Both the position numbers and the translations under genes were made by a program. Source: Pontibacter flavimaris (GTDB taxonomy: Bacteria; Bacteroidota; Bacteroidia; Cytophagales; Hymenobacteraceae). From it: a DNA stretch of 64,000 nucleotides. Shown here piece after piece: positions 9,055-18,644 of the stretch; position 1 is the stretch's first letter, and each line of letters begins with the position of its first letter. Under the pieces are notes generated by a model that saw only the letters and a list, made by a program, of their open reading frames with translations, had not been told where the DNA came from and did no database searches. Location of the stretch: contig NZ_LVWA01000003.1 in assembly GCF_001907195.1 (NCBI RefSeq), forward strand, positions 186,001 to 250,000, given 5' to 3'.

Positions 9055-10173
9055 ATGAAAACTGCCCTTATCACTGGTGTAACCGGTCAGGATGGAGCCT
9101 ACCTGGCGGAGTTACTTCTTAGCAAAGGATACAAGGTGCACGGCATCAAGCGCCGTAGCTCCAGCTTTAATACAGACCGCATCGACCACCTCTACCAGGA
9201 CCCGCACGAGAAGAACATCAACTTCAAGCTGCACTACGGTGACCTGACTGACTCCACCAACCTTATCCGCATCATACAGGAGACACAGCCGGACGAGATC
9301 TACAACCTGGCCGCCATGAGCCACGTGAAAGTGAGCTTCGACACGCCCGAGTACACGGCCAATGCCGACGGACTGGGCACGTTGCGCATCCTGGAGGCGA
9401 TCCGCATCCTGGGTCTGACCAAGAAAACCAAAGTATACCAGGCATCCACTTCTGAGCTGTATGGCCTGGTGCAGGCGGTGCCGCAGTCGGAGACGACGCC
9501 GTTCTACCCACGCTCGCCTTACGCCGTGGCCAAACTCTACGGCTACTGGATCACGGTGAACTACCGCGAGGCCTACGGCATGTACGCCTGCAACGGCATT
9601 CTGTTTAACCACGAGTCGCCGCTAAGAGGCGAGACTTTCGTGACACGCAAAATTACGCGCGCCGCCGCCCGCATCGGCATGGGCCTGCAGGACAAGCTGT
9701 ACCTGGGTAACATGGACGCCAAGCGCGACTGGGGCCACGCCAAGGATTACGTGGAGGCCATGTGGCGCATCCTGCAGCAGGACGAGCCGGAGGACTACGT
9801 GATCGCCACGGGCGTGACCACAACGGTGCGTGATTTCGTGAAGATGGCTTTCGCGGAGCTGGGCATCGAGATCGAGTTCAGGGGAGAAGGAGTGGAGGAG
9901 AAAGGCTACGTGGCCGCCTGCAAGAACCCGGATTACCAACTGGACCTGGGCCGTGAGGTAGTGAGCGTTGATGCAAACTACTTCAGACCAACCGAGGTGG
10001 AACTGCTGATAGGCGACGCGACAAAGGCGAAGGAGAAACTGGGCTGGACGCCGAAGTATGACCTGCCTGCACTGGTAAAGGACATGATGGAGGCCGATAT
10101 CGAGCTCTTCAAGCGCGACAGCTACCTGGTAGAAGGCGGGCACAAAGTATACAACTACCACGAGCTTCAGTAG
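9055..10173 (+). CDS. gmd: GDP-mannose 4,6-dehydratase
   Basis: First committed enzyme of GDP-fucose synthesis: it oxidises and dehydrates GDP-D-mannose to GDP-4-keto-6-deoxy-D-mannose using bound NADP+. The 372-aa extended SDR protein has [14 protein letters not shown] at the N-terminus, the catalytic Thr/Ser region STSELYG (about 130) and Tyr-xxx-Lys in [13 protein letters not shown] (about 157-161). The length is standard. It is the last gene of the exopolysaccharide block, followed at once by a strong terminator. Confidence 0.97.
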   Translation: MKTALITGVTGQDGAYLAELLLSKGYKVHGIKRRSSSFNTDRIDHLYQDPHEKNINFKLHYGDLTDSTNLIRIIQETQPDEIYNLAAMSHVKVSFDTPEYTANADGLGTLRILEAIRILGLTKKTKVYQASTSELYGLVQAVPQSETTPFYPRSPYAVAKLYGYWITVNYREAYGMYACNGILFNHESPLRGETFVTRKITRAAARIGMGLQDKLYLGNMDAKRDWGHAKDYVEAMWRILQQDEPEDYVIATGVTTTVRDFVKMAFAELGIEIEFRGEGVEEKGYVAACKNPDYQLDLGREVVSVDANYFRPTEVELLIGDATKAKEKLGWTPKYDLPALVKDMMEADIELFKRDSYLVEGGHKVYNYHELQ

Positions 10174-10200
10174 CAAGTATAAATATACTTATAAAGTATG

Positions 10201-10236
10201 AAAGGCCGGTTGCGTTGTTGCAGCCGGCCTTTTCGT
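10201..10236 (+). terminator. Rho-independent terminator after gmd
   Basis: The arms AAAGGCCGGTTGC and GCAGCCGGCCTTT surround a 7-nt loop, followed by T-rich sequence. It closes the exopolysaccharide operon about 28 bp after the gmd stop. Confidence 0.85.
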
Positions 10237-10262
10237 TTATACTTCACAAAAGTATAGGCAAT

Positions 10263-10293
10263 AAAAAAAGAGCTCGCGTACTAACACGAGCTC
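10263..10293 (-). terminator. Terminator of the tRNA-Asp operon
   Basis: Read on the minus strand, the stem GAGCTCG/CGAGCTC is followed by a run of seven T (the A-run at 10263-10269). It lies just downstream of the last tRNA-Asp. Confidence 0.8.
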
Positions 10294-10303
10294 CCTAAGA
10301 GAG

Positions 10304-10377
10304 CGGTCTGGACGGGACTCGAACCCGCGACCTCCGCCGTGACAGGGCGGCATTCTAACCAACTGAACTACCAGACC
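10304..10377 (-). tRNA. tRNA-Asp (GTC), copy 3 in transcription order
   Basis: A 74-nt cloverleaf on the minus strand. The acceptor stem is GGTCTGG/CCAGACC with discriminator G. The anticodon loop CTGTCAC sits between CCGCC and GGCGG, giving anticodon GTC. The T-loop GGTTCGAGTCC is intact. No CCA is encoded, so it must be added after transcription. Its sequence is the same as the other two copies. Confidence 0.97.
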
Positions 10378-10436
10378 AAAATTCTTGAAAACGAAGAGCC
10401 TTCTGCTCCTTTACTAAAACCGCAGTTTTAATGCTG

Positions 10437-10510
10437 CGGTCTGGACGGGACTCGAACCCGCGACCTCCGCCGTGACAGGGCGGCATTCTAACCAACTGAA
10501 CTACCAGACC
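10437..10510 (-). tRNA. tRNA-Asp (GTC), copy 2
   Basis: Identical 74-nt tRNA-Asp on the minus strand, 59 bp from the first copy. A hairpin (ACCGCAG...CTGCGGT) at its 3' side overlaps the acceptor end and may guide processing of the precursor. Confidence 0.97.
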
Positions 10511-10568
10511 AAAATTCTTGAAAATGAAGAGCCTTCTGCTCCTTTACTAAAACCGCAGTTTTAAGCTG

Positions 10569-10642
10569 CGGTCTGGACGGGACTCGAACCCGCGACCTCC
10601 GCCGTGACAGGGCGGCATTCTAACCAACTGAACTACCAGACC
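10569..10642 (-). tRNA. tRNA-Asp (GTC), copy 1 (promoter-proximal)
   Basis: Third identical 74-nt tRNA-Asp, the first to be transcribed. A promoter match lies about 40 bp upstream on the minus strand. Confidence 0.97.
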
Positions 10643-10679
10643 GTTTGTCTTCTCCTTAACTTTGAGGGTTAAAGTGATG

Positions 10680-10711
10680 CAAAGGTATGTTTCCGGATTT
10701 AAATCTGCAAG
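10680..10711 (-). promoter_or_regulatory. Bacteroidota-type promoter of the tRNA-Asp operon
   Basis: On the minus strand, CTTG (10711-10708) is followed by a 20-nt spacer and TACCTTTG (10687-10680), a full match to the -7 consensus TAnnTTTG with a TTG-type -33 box. Predicted transcription starts a few bases on, about 30 bp before the first tRNA. Confidence 0.75.
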
Positions 10712-10834
10712 TCCAAAGCATCATTTCAGGGCTATATTTTAAGCGCTGTTGGCGAACCGCTTCATTTACAGCTTAATTAATTTTAATGTTAAGTATAAAT
10801 TGCCTCTTGTGCTGCGTGCATTGGTGGAAAATCT

Positions 10835-10842
10835 TAAATTTG
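10835..10842 (+). promoter_or_regulatory. -7 element of accA
   Basis: TAAATTTG matches TAnnTTTG. Transcription would begin near 10848, about 20 nt before ATG 10869, which supports that start over the in-frame TTG at 10749. The -33 box is not clear (a TTG occurs 25 nt upstream). Confidence 0.5.
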
Positions 10843-10868
10843 TGTCACTCAACACAAGCTACGAACTT

Positions 10869-11819
10869 ATGCTTTTAGATTTCGAACAGCCCATTGCTGC
10901 CCTGGAGGGCAAACTGCAGGAGATGAAAAAACTGGCCGATGAGAGCCAGGTTGATGTATCGGAGGCGGTTAAGGCTCTGGAGGAGAAAATCAGGACACTT
11001 AAAAAAGAGACATACGCCAACCTTACCCGTTGGCAGCGCGTGCAGCTTTCGCGCCACCCGGACAGGCCCTATACCCTGGATTACATCCACGGCATCACCG
11101 ATAAGTTTGTAGAACTGCACGGCGACCGCACCGTGAGTGACGATAAGGCCATGGTAGGCGGTTTTGGTGAGGTAGACGGACGCAGCGTGATGTTCATTGG
11201 GCAGCAGAAGGGCCGTAACACCAAGCAGCGCCAGTTGCGCAATTTCGGCATGGCCAACCCAGAGGGTTACCGTAAGGCCCTTCGGATGATGAAGATGGCC
11301 GAGAAATTCAACAAGCCAGTTGTAACGTTCATTGATACGCCGGGAGCGTTTCCGGGCTTGGAGGCCGAGGAGCGGGGACAAGGGGAAGCCATAGCCCGCA
11401 ACCTGAAGGAAATGTTCATGCTGAAGGTGCCGGTTATCTGTGTCATCATTGGCGAGGGAGCCTCCGGCGGCGCGCTGGGCATCGCCATTGGCGACCGCGT
11501 GATGATGCTGGAGAACACCTGGTACTCCGTTATCTCCCCGGAATCCTGCTCTTCCATACTTTGGCGCAGCTGGAACTACAAGGAGCAGGCGGCAGAAGCG
11601 CTGAAGCTTACTGCTACCGATATGCTGCAGAACAAGCTCATCGATGGCATCATCAAAGAACCGCTCGGGGGGGCGCATCTTAACCCGAACAAGATGATGG
11701 CGACCCTGAAGAAGGAAATCGTCCGATTGCTGGATGAACTCGGAACCATGGATCCTGAGGAACGTATTATGGAGCGCATCGATAAGTTCTCTAACATGGG
11801 CGTTGTGCTGGAAGCATAA
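10869..11819 (+). CDS. accA: Acetyl-CoA carboxylase carboxyltransferase subunit alpha
   Basis: Alpha subunit of the carboxyltransferase that moves CO2 from biotin-BCCP to acetyl-CoA, giving malonyl-CoA for fatty acid synthesis. It works with AccD in the cytoplasm. I start it at ATG 10869 ([16 protein letters not shown]), giving 316 aa, the family's usual length. The upstream in-frame extension does not look conserved and contains a promoter match. Crotonase-like core motifs are present: [28 protein letters not shown] and [15 protein letters not shown]. No accD is adjacent. A strong terminator follows. Confidence 0.96.
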   Translation: MLLDFEQPIAALEGKLQEMKKLADESQVDVSEAVKALEEKIRTLKKETYANLTRWQRVQLSRHPDRPYTLDYIHGITDKFVELHGDRTVSDDKAMVGGFGEVDGRSVMFIGQQKGRNTKQRQLRNFGMANPEGYRKALRMMKMAEKFNKPVVTFIDTPGAFPGLEAEERGQGEAIARNLKEMFMLKVPVICVIIGEGASGGALGIAIGDRVMMLENTWYSVISPESCSSILWRSWNYKEQAAEALKLTATDMLQNKLIDGIIKEPLGGAHLNPNKMMATLKKEIVRLLDELGTMDPEERIMERIDKFSNMGVVLEA

Positions 11820-11840
11820 CCTGACATCAGAAACAAACAG

Positions 11841-11888
11841 AAATGAATTAGGGGCGAGAGCAGCAGTTCTTTACCCTAATTCATTTTT
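11841..11888 (+). terminator. Terminator after accA
   Basis: 13-bp perfect arms (AAATGAATTAGGG at 11841 and CCCTAATTCATTT ending at 11886) are followed by T-rich sequence. The stem is AT-rich, and it sits 21 bp after the accA stop. Confidence 0.75.
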
Positions 11889-11943
11889 ATTTTAAGCCTG
11901 ACTGCTCCTTTAAAAGTATAAACCCTTACCCACATACCGCGAA

Positions 11944-12786
11944 ATGAAACTACACGTAATCGACACTGGATTTTTTAAACTGGACGGCGGAGCCATGTTC
12001 GGCGTGGTGCCAAAATCGCTTTGGCAGCGCACCAACCCCGCTGATGAGAACAACTTGTGCACGTGGGCCATGCGCTGTCTGCTGGTAGAGGATGGAGACA
12101 GACTGATTCTGATAGACAACGGGATCGGGGACAAGCAGGACGCCAGGTTCTTCAGCCACTATTACCTGCACGGTGACGCTACGCTACTGGGCTCGCTGAA
12201 AGCGGCAGGCTTTTCACCGGAGGATGTCACGGATATGTTCCTGACGCACCTGCACTTTGACCATTGCGGGGGCGGGGTAAAGTATAAAAACGGCGATGGC
12301 GACCTGGAACTGGTATTCCCGAATGCCACCTACTGGTCTAACGGCGACCACTGGGAGTGGGCAACCAAGCCGAACGCACGGGAGAAGGCCTCTTTCCTGA
12401 AGGAGAACATACTTCCGATGCAGGAGAGTGGTCAGCTTAAATTCATCAATCCCACGGCGGCTTCGCCTATTCCGCAGTTCGAAATCTTTTATGCAGACGG
12501 GCATACGGACAAAATGATGGTGCCGGTCATGACGTATAAGGGCCGCAAAATTGCGTATATGGCCGACCTGTTGCCTTCCGTAGGGCATATCCCGCTGCCC
12601 TATGTGATGGGTTATGATACTCGCCCCCTGCTGACGCTGGACGAGAAGGCTCACTTCCTGAATCGGGCCGCTGATGAGGACATGGTGCTTTTCTTAGAGC
12701 ATGATGCCGTAAACCAGTGCTGCACCGTGCAGCACACAGAAAAGGGCGTCCGCCTGAAGGAGACTTTTAGCCTTTCGGATCTATAG
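11944..12786 (+). CDS. Metallo-beta-lactamase-fold hydrolase
   Basis: 280-aa MBL-fold metalloenzyme. The zinc-binding motif THLHFDHCGGG (HxHxDH, about residues 99-109) is clear, and downstream His and Asp residues (MADLLPSVGH near 210, LEHDAV near 255) complete the site. It has no signal peptide, so it acts in the cytoplasm. Its overall pattern resembles AHL-lactonase-like or beta-lactamase-related MBL proteins, but the substrate cannot be read from the sequence. Its stop is one base before the ATG of the patatin gene, so the two are translationally close and in one operon. Confidence 0.88.
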   Translation: MKLHVIDTGFFKLDGGAMFGVVPKSLWQRTNPADENNLCTWAMRCLLVEDGDRLILIDNGIGDKQDARFFSHYYLHGDATLLGSLKAAGFSPEDVTDMFLTHLHFDHCGGGVKYKNGDGDLELVFPNATYWSNGDHWEWATKPNAREKASFLKENILPMQESGQLKFINPTAASPIPQFEIFYADGHTDKMMVPVMTYKGRKIAYMADLLPSVGHIPLPYVMGYDTRPLLTLDEKAHFLNRAADEDMVLFLEHDAVNQCCTVQHTEKGVRLKETFSLSDL

Positions 12787-12787
12787 G

Positions 12788-13555
12788 ATGCGTGTAGGGC
12801 TGGCTTTATCTGGCGGCGGGGCCAGAGGCATTGCGCACCTGGGCGTGCTGAAGGCGCTGGACGAGCAGGGAGTGAAGGTAAGTATGATTTCGGGGGTTAG
12901 TTCCGGGGCTATCGCCGGCGTGTTTTATGCTTACGGGTATCCCCCTGCGGAAATCCTTAAACTGATCAGGGAACTCAGCGTTTTTCAGGTGATGCGCCCG
13001 GTTTTCGGAAAAAGAGGACTGCTGCACCTGGAGGAGGTGGAGAAGCTATACAATAAATACCTGGGCCCCCATCTGACGTTTGAAGAGCTGAAAATACCGG
13101 TGGTCGTGAGTGCCACCGAAATGAATGAAGGCGTTACGGCCTACTTCTCTTCCGGCGAGGTGATCAAGCCGCTGCTCGCTTCCTCGGCCGTCCCCATACT
13201 TTACCAGCCCATCCTGTTTAACGGGAAAACGCTGAACGATGGCGGTCTGCTCAATAATTTGCCCATCGAGCCGTTATACGGTAACTGCGACGTGAAAATC
13301 GCCGTTCACGTAAACCCTATCAACCACCAGGCGCAGGTAACATCGCTGACAGGTATGGTAGAGCGCACGGTCATGCTGGCCATCTATAACAACGTAAAGC
13401 TGCGCTTAAATCAATGTGACCTGTTTCTGGAGCCCAAAGAACTTAAGTCGTATCGCTTAACGAGTTTTCGGAAGGCGGATGAGATTTTTGAGGTAGGATA
13501 CCGCTACACCATGCACATGGAACGGCATATTCGGAGACTGGTAAATAAGCAATAA
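12788..13555 (+). CDS. Patatin-like phospholipase / acyl hydrolase (RssA-like)
   Basis: 255-aa serine lipid hydrolase of the patatin family. The oxyanion glycine motif GLALSGGGARG is at residues 4-14. The nucleophile elbow is GVSSGA (Gly-x-Ser-x-Gly, about 37-42), and the catalytic Asp lies in NDGGLLNNLP (about 150). It is a short RssA-type protein without a membrane segment. It is co-transcribed with the upstream MBL-fold gene (one-base gap). The natural lipid substrate is unknown. Confidence 0.9.
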   Translation: MRVGLALSGGGARGIAHLGVLKALDEQGVKVSMISGVSSGAIAGVFYAYGYPPAEILKLIRELSVFQVMRPVFGKRGLLHLEEVEKLYNKYLGPHLTFEELKIPVVVSATEMNEGVTAYFSSGEVIKPLLASSAVPILYQPILFNGKTLNDGGLLNNLPIEPLYGNCDVKIAVHVNPINHQAQVTSLTGMVERTVMLAIYNNVKLRLNQCDLFLEPKELKSYRLTSFRKADEIFEVGYRYTMHMERHIRRLVNKQ

Positions 13556-13639
13556 ATTATTTGATAAAATAAATATACTTTAATGTATATCTCCTTATGG
13601 TTTTATCGTAAAGGGGTGGAGGATGGAGTTGAACAAACC

Positions 13640-14269
13640 ATGAAAAGATTAAGACTTGTTGTATTGCTGTCTTTGATTTCTGTTGCCGCGCTGGCACAGG
13701 AAAACAAGAGCTTCATGTGGAAAGCAAAAGTGAAGCATGGCTCTATTTTAATCGGCGGAAACCTGGACGCTGCCATCCAGAAAACGACGCGGGAACTGAA
13801 CCAGCCGCTCGGGCCGGAGGAGGGCACAAACATCCTGGCCAACCTTAACTTTAAAGGCGGCTACTTCCTCATTCATGACCTGGCCATCGGTCTGGATCTG
13901 GGCATCAGCCATGAGAGTCACATGGTCTCGGTGGAGGGTGCCAAGCAGACTTTCAGGAGGACCTACCTGCTGGGAGGTCCCTTTACACGTTACTACCTCG
14001 ACAGCGGACTTTTCGGTGAACTGGCATTGAAGGGCGGCTTGCTAAACTTTTCGACAGGCGCTAAAACCGATATCGCGCAGGGAACACTAGGTGTAGGGTA
14101 TGCTATCTTCGTGAACGAGAAAATAGCCGTGGAGCCCATGCTATCCTTCCGGTATACCAGGGAGTGGCAGGGCAACGACGCCAATGTATCTTTTGGCCCT
14201 ATGATCGGCGTAGGCATACAGGCCTATCTGTGGCGCAGAACATCCCAAACTATCAAAGAGGCCTTGTAA
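13640..14269 (+). CDS. Predicted outer-membrane beta-barrel protein
   Basis: A 209-aa secreted protein. ATG 13640 gives a clean signal peptide (MKRLRLVVLLSLISVAALAQ), so the longer frame from ATG 13583 is not used. The mature part alternates Gly/aromatic-rich strands (FKGGYFLIHDLAIGLDLGIS, YLLGGPFTRYYLDSG) as in small 8-stranded barrels of the OmpW/OprF-N or 'outer membrane beta-barrel' type. I cannot assign a function. A 12-bp spacing to the next frame suggests it may be transcribed with the acyltransferase gene. Confidence 0.75.
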   Translation: MKRLRLVVLLSLISVAALAQENKSFMWKAKVKHGSILIGGNLDAAIQKTTRELNQPLGPEEGTNILANLNFKGGYFLIHDLAIGLDLGISHESHMVSVEGAKQTFRRTYLLGGPFTRYYLDSGLFGELALKGGLLNFSTGAKTDIAQGTLGVGYAIFVNEKIAVEPMLSFRYTREWQGNDANVSFGPMIGVGIQAYLWRRTSQTIKEAL

Positions 14270-14365
14270 AAACGCGCGGAAGTGCGTAACTATACGTCCC
14301 TATACTTTCAAAGTAGGCGAGCTCAGGCTTTTGCCTACTTTTATACTTTACACCCCTTACTATAC

Positions 14366-14917
14366 ATGATCGGAAAGTTTATCTCCAAGCTGTTTTTTAA
14401 AGCAACAGGCTGGAAACTAAATGGGACGCTGGCGCCGCAGGACAGGCGATGCGTGATGGTGGCAGCCCCACACACCAGCAACTGGGATTTCGTTTATGCC
14501 CGCGCGGCATTTTTTATGATGGATGCGCCCATCCGGTATACTATCAAGAAAGAATTTATGAAATTCCCCTTTGGCCCGATCCTGAAAGCGATCGGGGCCC
14601 TGCCCATCGATCGTTCCCGAAATACACGCATGGTGGATGCCATGATCCGTATTTTTGAGGAGACACCCGGAGATATGTGCGTGATGGTAACGCCTGAGGG
14701 CACCAGAAAATACCAACCGCGCTGGCGACGCGGATTCTACCATGTGGCCATGGGGGCGAAAGTGCCCATTGTGCTGGGCTACCTGGACTACGCCAAGAAA
14801 GAAGCTGGCATTGGCCCAACCATTATTCCGTCAGGCGATGTGGAGGCCGATATTGAGAAGATCATGGCTTTTTACCGTACCAAAACAGGCAAGTACCCGG
14901 AGCAGGGGGTTAGATAG
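14366..14917 (+). CDS. 1-acyl-glycerol-3-phosphate acyltransferase-like protein (PlsC family)
   Basis: Membrane-associated lysophospholipid acyltransferase, 183 aa from ATG 14366. The upstream in-frame extension from GTG 14282 contains repeated TATACTT words and is not convincing. Motif I HTSNWD (His36-x4-Asp41) and motif III PEGTR (about 109-113) are present. The subgroup is the short 'glycerol acyltransferase' seen in Bacteroidota, and it lacks the long N-terminal helices of E. coli PlsC. The exact acyl acceptor is not known. Confidence 0.87.
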   Translation: MIGKFISKLFFKATGWKLNGTLAPQDRRCVMVAAPHTSNWDFVYARAAFFMMDAPIRYTIKKEFMKFPFGPILKAIGALPIDRSRNTRMVDAMIRIFEETPGDMCVMVTPEGTRKYQPRWRRGFYHVAMGAKVPIVLGYLDYAKKEAGIGPTIIPSGDVEADIEKIMAFYRTKTGKYPEQGVR

Positions 14918-14968
14918 GCATTCTATACTTTAGACTTTAGTTAGCCCGGATTTATACTTTGTAAACAA

Positions 14969-14997
14969 AGAGAGCCGCTATGCTGTAGCGGCTCTCT
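14969..14997. terminator. Bidirectional terminator between acyltransferase gene and smc
   Basis: 12-bp arms (AGAGAGCCGCTA and TAGCGGCTCTCT) with a 5-nt loop sit between two convergent genes. Confidence 0.8.
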
Positions 14998-15023
14998 CTG
15001 ATTTATACTTGTAGCGGGTGCTG

Positions 15024-18000
15024 CTAGGCAATCTGCCGGAGGTCCACAGGTATAACCCGGGAGATGCCCGCCTCGATCATGGTGATGCCGTACATGACGT
15101 CTGTAGAGGACATGGTGCGCTTGTTGTGCGTCACCACAATGAACTGCGACTCGTTCGAGAACTTGCGGATGATGTTGTTGAACTTGTCGATGTTGGCATC
15201 ATCCAGCGGGGCATCCACCTCGTCGAAAATACAGAACGGCGCCGGCTTGAGTAGGTAAATGGCAAACAGCAGCGAAATGGCCGTCAGCGTTTTCTCGCCG
15301 CCTGATAGTTGGTTGATCGTGAGCGGACGCTTGCCTTTTGGCTGTGCCATGATCTCGATTTTTGCCTCCAGCGGGTTTTTCGGGTCGGAGATCACCAGGT
15401 CGCAGTTGTCCTCCTCTGTAAACAGGCTGCGGAAAACATGCTTAAAGTTGTCTTTGATCTGGTTAAAGGAGTACATGAACTTCTCCTTTGCCACCGTGTC
15501 AATCTCGTTGATGGTGTCGATGAGGGCGTTCTTGGCGTTCACCAGGTCGTTGCGCTGCTCAGTGATGAACTTCTCGCGCTCCTCTATTTCGGCATACGCC
15601 TCGGCGGCCATGGCATTTACCGGACCCATTTTATCCAGCTGCGAGCGCACGGATGCGATATGCTCACTCAGTTCCTCACTTGAAAGCGGAATCAGCAGTT
15701 CCTCCTCCGGCACAGGGCTGGCAAAATCCTCATCTGAAATATTGAACTCCGCAGCGAGGCGCTCTTTTATGGCTACCAGCTTTAGCTGTGTATCGTTTTT
15801 GGCCTGCTGCATGCGCATCAGCAACTCGTCGGAGTTCTGGCGCTTGCGCTGCATCTCGCGTATACTTTTCTCTTTCTCGTCCAGATCGCCGCGCAGCGTG
15901 AAGTACTCCTTCTCGATCTCCTCCAGTTCGGTAGCATACTCCCCGCGCGCCTCATTCATGCTTTCCAAAACTTCCTGGTTGTCAAGTATAAATTCCTCCG
16001 CCTCCGCGATTTCCTGCTCCGATTTTACCAGTTCCTGCTTCAGCCCCTCAATGCGCTCCTGGTTCGTCTCCACCGCTTTCTGCTTGTAGCTGATCTCCTG
16101 CTGCAAACTGGCGAAGCGGTTCTTGAGCTGGTGAAACTGGATATTCTCCTGGTTATACCGGCCGGAGATAACCGTGATCTGCTCTTGCTGGCGCTCCAGG
16201 TTAGAAGTATAGACCGCTGTTTCCTCCTCCAGGCGCTGCAGTTCCTTCCTGTCGGCCTCGGCCTGCGGCGATACTTCCATACTTTGCTCGCGCAGTTCCA
16301 GCAGGCGCTCGTGCAGCTCGTCGCGCTTCTGGTCGAAGTTGCGGATGTTCTGCTGGTGCTGCTCGTGTTTGATGCGTACGGTGAGTAGTTCCTGCTGCAG
16401 TTTGCTTACCTCTTTCTCCAGCCCTTTAATTGTCTCCTTCTCCGACTCGCTTTTATAATTCTGCAGGATCTGGTTCTGGGTGTTGATGCGGCTTTGCAGC
16501 AATTCTACCTGCTGCTGCAGCTCAGCTACTTCCTCGGCCAGTTTCTCCAGGTTCTGCTTGCGGCCTAGTCGGTTGCCGTCAAACACGCCCACGGAGCCAC
16601 CCGTCAGGCTCAGCGGCTTACGGATGGCGCTACCGTCTTTCAGAATGATGGTTTTATACTCGCTGCCGTACAGTTCTTCCTCCGCATCCTCAGTAATGTA
16701 GACATTGCGGAGCATGTACTTGAGCAGGCTGCTATACTTCTTCTCCGCCGACACCATCTCATACGCGGCCTCCAGGTTGCTCTCGCTAAACGTAGCGGAA
16801 GGCTCCAGTTCCTCTATCTCCGAAAGTATAATAAAGTTGGCGCGGCCCTTGTTTTCTTCTTTCAACAGCGCCACGGCATCCACGGCATCCTGCAGCTCGT
16901 CCACTACAAAGTAGTTCATGTACTGCTCCAGGTAGCTTTCGATAAGGCCTTTATACTCAGGCTTGCATACAAGTATGTCAGAGAGGAGGGGGGCGGGCTT
17001 GCTCCAGGTCTCGGTCTTGCTCAAAAACTTGATCGCCTCCGGAAATCCCTCCATATTCTCCACCAGCGATTTGGTGAGGTTATATTGGTTCTGCCTGGAG
17101 TCCAGGGTGCGGTTTAGCTCCACCAGCTGCCCTTTCAGGTCCACAATGGTAGCCTCTGTGGTTTCTATACTTTGCTGGAGCGTTTCCTCTTTGGCCTGCA
17201 GGCGCACCAACTCTGAGGTGCTTTCCTCCAGCACCAGCTGCGCCTCCTGCAACTGGTCCTGCAGCATACGCCCATCTTCGTCGGCAGTCAGTTGCTGCTG
17301 TTGCAGGCGCTCCAGTTCCTGGTTGATGTTCTGTATCTGTACCTGGTTAATCTCCAGCGATTTGCTCAGTTGGTATACTTCGTTCTGCTTGGACTTTTGC
17401 TGCTGCACCAGCTCCTGGTAGGTTTCCTGCAGTGTGGCCTTTTGCTCGTTTGCCTCCTGCAGCTGCTCCTTCATGGCGGCTACCTGCTCCTCGGCCTCTG
17501 CAAAATTGTCCTGTACCTGCAGCAGCTCATCGCGCAGCTCCAGTATACTTTCCTGGGTGTGCTCCACGTTGGCGGTGTCCTGGCTGATCTGCTGGCGCAG
17601 CTGGTGCAGGCGCTCTTTCAGGTAGGTGCTGCGCTCAGACTTTAACTTGATATCGTTCTCCAGCTGCCTCAGTTTGGCCGTTTGCACCTGCATGGTGCGC
17701 TGCATTTCCGAGAGCCTTTCCTGTGTGTCTTTCAGTTCCTCTTTCTGCCCGGCAATGGCCTCCTCGGCTTCCGATACTACCGCAATGTAGTTTTCTTTCA
17801 GCGATGCCTCCTGCTGCACGTCCTGCTCGAGGCGCTCCAGGGTTTGCTGGTATTGGGAGATGTTGCGGCGGGCGAACTCCAGGCTGTGCTTCTTGTAGTC
17901 GTCCTTCAGGCTGAAGTACTTCACGGCCTGCTTTGCCTGGCGCTCCAGCGTTTTCATGTTCTTGCCGATCTCGTGCAGCAAATCCTCCACGCGCTCCAGG

Positions 18001-18560
18001 TCAGCATCGGTCTCCTCCAGCTTCTTCAGCGTCTGCTTTTTGCGCACGCGGAACTTAGAGATGCCGGCAGCCTCCTCAAACAGCAAACGGCGGGAGTTTT
18101 CCTTGTCGTTCAGGATCTCATCCACCATTTTGAGCTCAATAATCGCATAGCTGTCGGAACCGATACCGGTGTCCAGGAAAAGCTCGTTGATATCCTTCAG
18201 GCGGCAAGTGACGCCGTTCAGCATGTACTCGCTCTCGCCGGTGCGGTAGTACTTGCGCGTTACGGTTACCTGGGAGTACTCGGTGGGCAAGATGCCTTTG
18301 TTGTTGTCGAAGGTGATGGAGACTTCGGCCATCTGCACCGGCTTGCGTGTCTTGGAGCCGTTGAAGATCACGTTTTCCATCTTGTCGGAGCGGAGGTTGC
18401 GTGTTTTCTGCTCGCCCAGCACCCAGCGGATGGCATCCACGATGTTGGACTTGCCGCAGCCGTTCGGCCCAACAATGCCCGTAATCCCGTTATCGAAGTT
18501 GATGACGACGCGGTCGCCAAAGCTCTTAAACCCTTTAATCTCTAATTTTGAAACTTGCAT
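15024..18560 (-). CDS. smc: Chromosome segregation ATPase SMC
   Basis: Core of the SMC-ScpAB condensin that organises and segregates the chromosome; 1178 aa, a normal length. Walker A is GPNGCGKSN (31-39). Two long coiled-coil arms (about 170-500 and 670-1020) flank a hinge at about 510-650. The ABC signature LSGGEKTLTA lies near 1083 and Walker B CIFDEVDAPLDD near 1108. Very Gln/Glu-rich arms are typical. It begins at ATG 18560; scpA and scpB are not in the window. Confidence 0.98.
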   Translation of the reverse strand: MQVSKLEIKGFKSFGDRVVINFDNGITGIVGPNGCGKSNIVDAIRWVLGEQKTRNLRSDKMENVIFNGSKTRKPVQMAEVSITFDNNKGILPTEYSQVTVTRKYYRTGESEYMLNGVTCRLKDINELFLDTGIGSDSYAIIELKMVDEILNDKENSRRLLFEEAAGISKFRVRKKQTLKKLEETDADLERVEDLLHEIGKNMKTLERQAKQAVKYFSLKDDYKKHSLEFARRNISQYQQTLERLEQDVQQEASLKENYIAVVSEAEEAIAGQKEELKDTQERLSEMQRTMQVQTAKLRQLENDIKLKSERSTYLKERLHQLRQQISQDTANVEHTQESILELRDELLQVQDNFAEAEEQVAAMKEQLQEANEQKATLQETYQELVQQQKSKQNEVYQLSKSLEINQVQIQNINQELERLQQQQLTADEDGRMLQDQLQEAQLVLEESTSELVRLQAKEETLQQSIETTEATIVDLKGQLVELNRTLDSRQNQYNLTKSLVENMEGFPEAIKFLSKTETWSKPAPLLSDILVCKPEYKGLIESYLEQYMNYFVVDELQDAVDAVALLKEENKGRANFIILSEIEELEPSATFSESNLEAAYEMVSAEKKYSSLLKYMLRNVYITEDAEEELYGSEYKTIILKDGSAIRKPLSLTGGSVGVFDGNRLGRKQNLEKLAEEVAELQQQVELLQSRINTQNQILQNYKSESEKETIKGLEKEVSKLQQELLTVRIKHEQHQQNIRNFDQKRDELHERLLELREQSMEVSPQAEADRKELQRLEEETAVYTSNLERQQEQITVISGRYNQENIQFHQLKNRFASLQQEISYKQKAVETNQERIEGLKQELVKSEQEIAEAEEFILDNQEVLESMNEARGEYATELEEIEKEYFTLRGDLDEKEKSIREMQRKRQNSDELLMRMQQAKNDTQLKLVAIKERLAAEFNISDEDFASPVPEEELLIPLSSEELSEHIASVRSQLDKMGPVNAMAAEAYAEIEEREKFITEQRNDLVNAKNALIDTINEIDTVAKEKFMYSFNQIKDNFKHVFRSLFTEEDNCDLVISDPKNPLEAKIEIMAQPKGKRPLTINQLSGGEKTLTAISLLFAIYLLKPAPFCIFDEVDAPLDDANIDKFNNIIRKFSNESQFIVVTHNKRTMSSTDVMYGITMIEAGISRVIPVDLRQIA

Positions 18561-18592
18561 TCGCGTGTGGCGGAAACTCTATGTTCTATCTT

Positions 18593-18600
18593 CAAAAATA
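18593..18600 (-). promoter_or_regulatory. -7 promoter element upstream of smc
   Basis: On the minus strand TATTTTTG matches TAnnTTTG, about 33 bp before the smc ATG. No convincing TTG box lies 19-21 bp further up. Confidence 0.4.
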
Positions 18601-18644
18601 AGACTATAATTTGAATAATGCCCTCTTGCAAATTTAAAGAGATG

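Larger units (their letters stand above)
10304..10642 (-). repeat. Tandem array of three tRNA-Asp genes with near-identical spacers
   Basis: Unit lengths are 133 and 132 bp. The two spacers differ by about one substitution plus a one- or two-base indel (AAAACGAAGAGCC versus AAAATGAAGAGCC; TTTTAATGCTGC versus TTTTAAGCTGC). The whole unit, not just the tRNA, has therefore been duplicated recently or is being homogenised by recombination. Confidence 0.95.

Noticed and set aside
10749..10868. 40-residue N-terminal extension of AccA from TTG 10749
   Set aside because: A -7 promoter element lies inside it and the conserved protein begins at ATG 10869.
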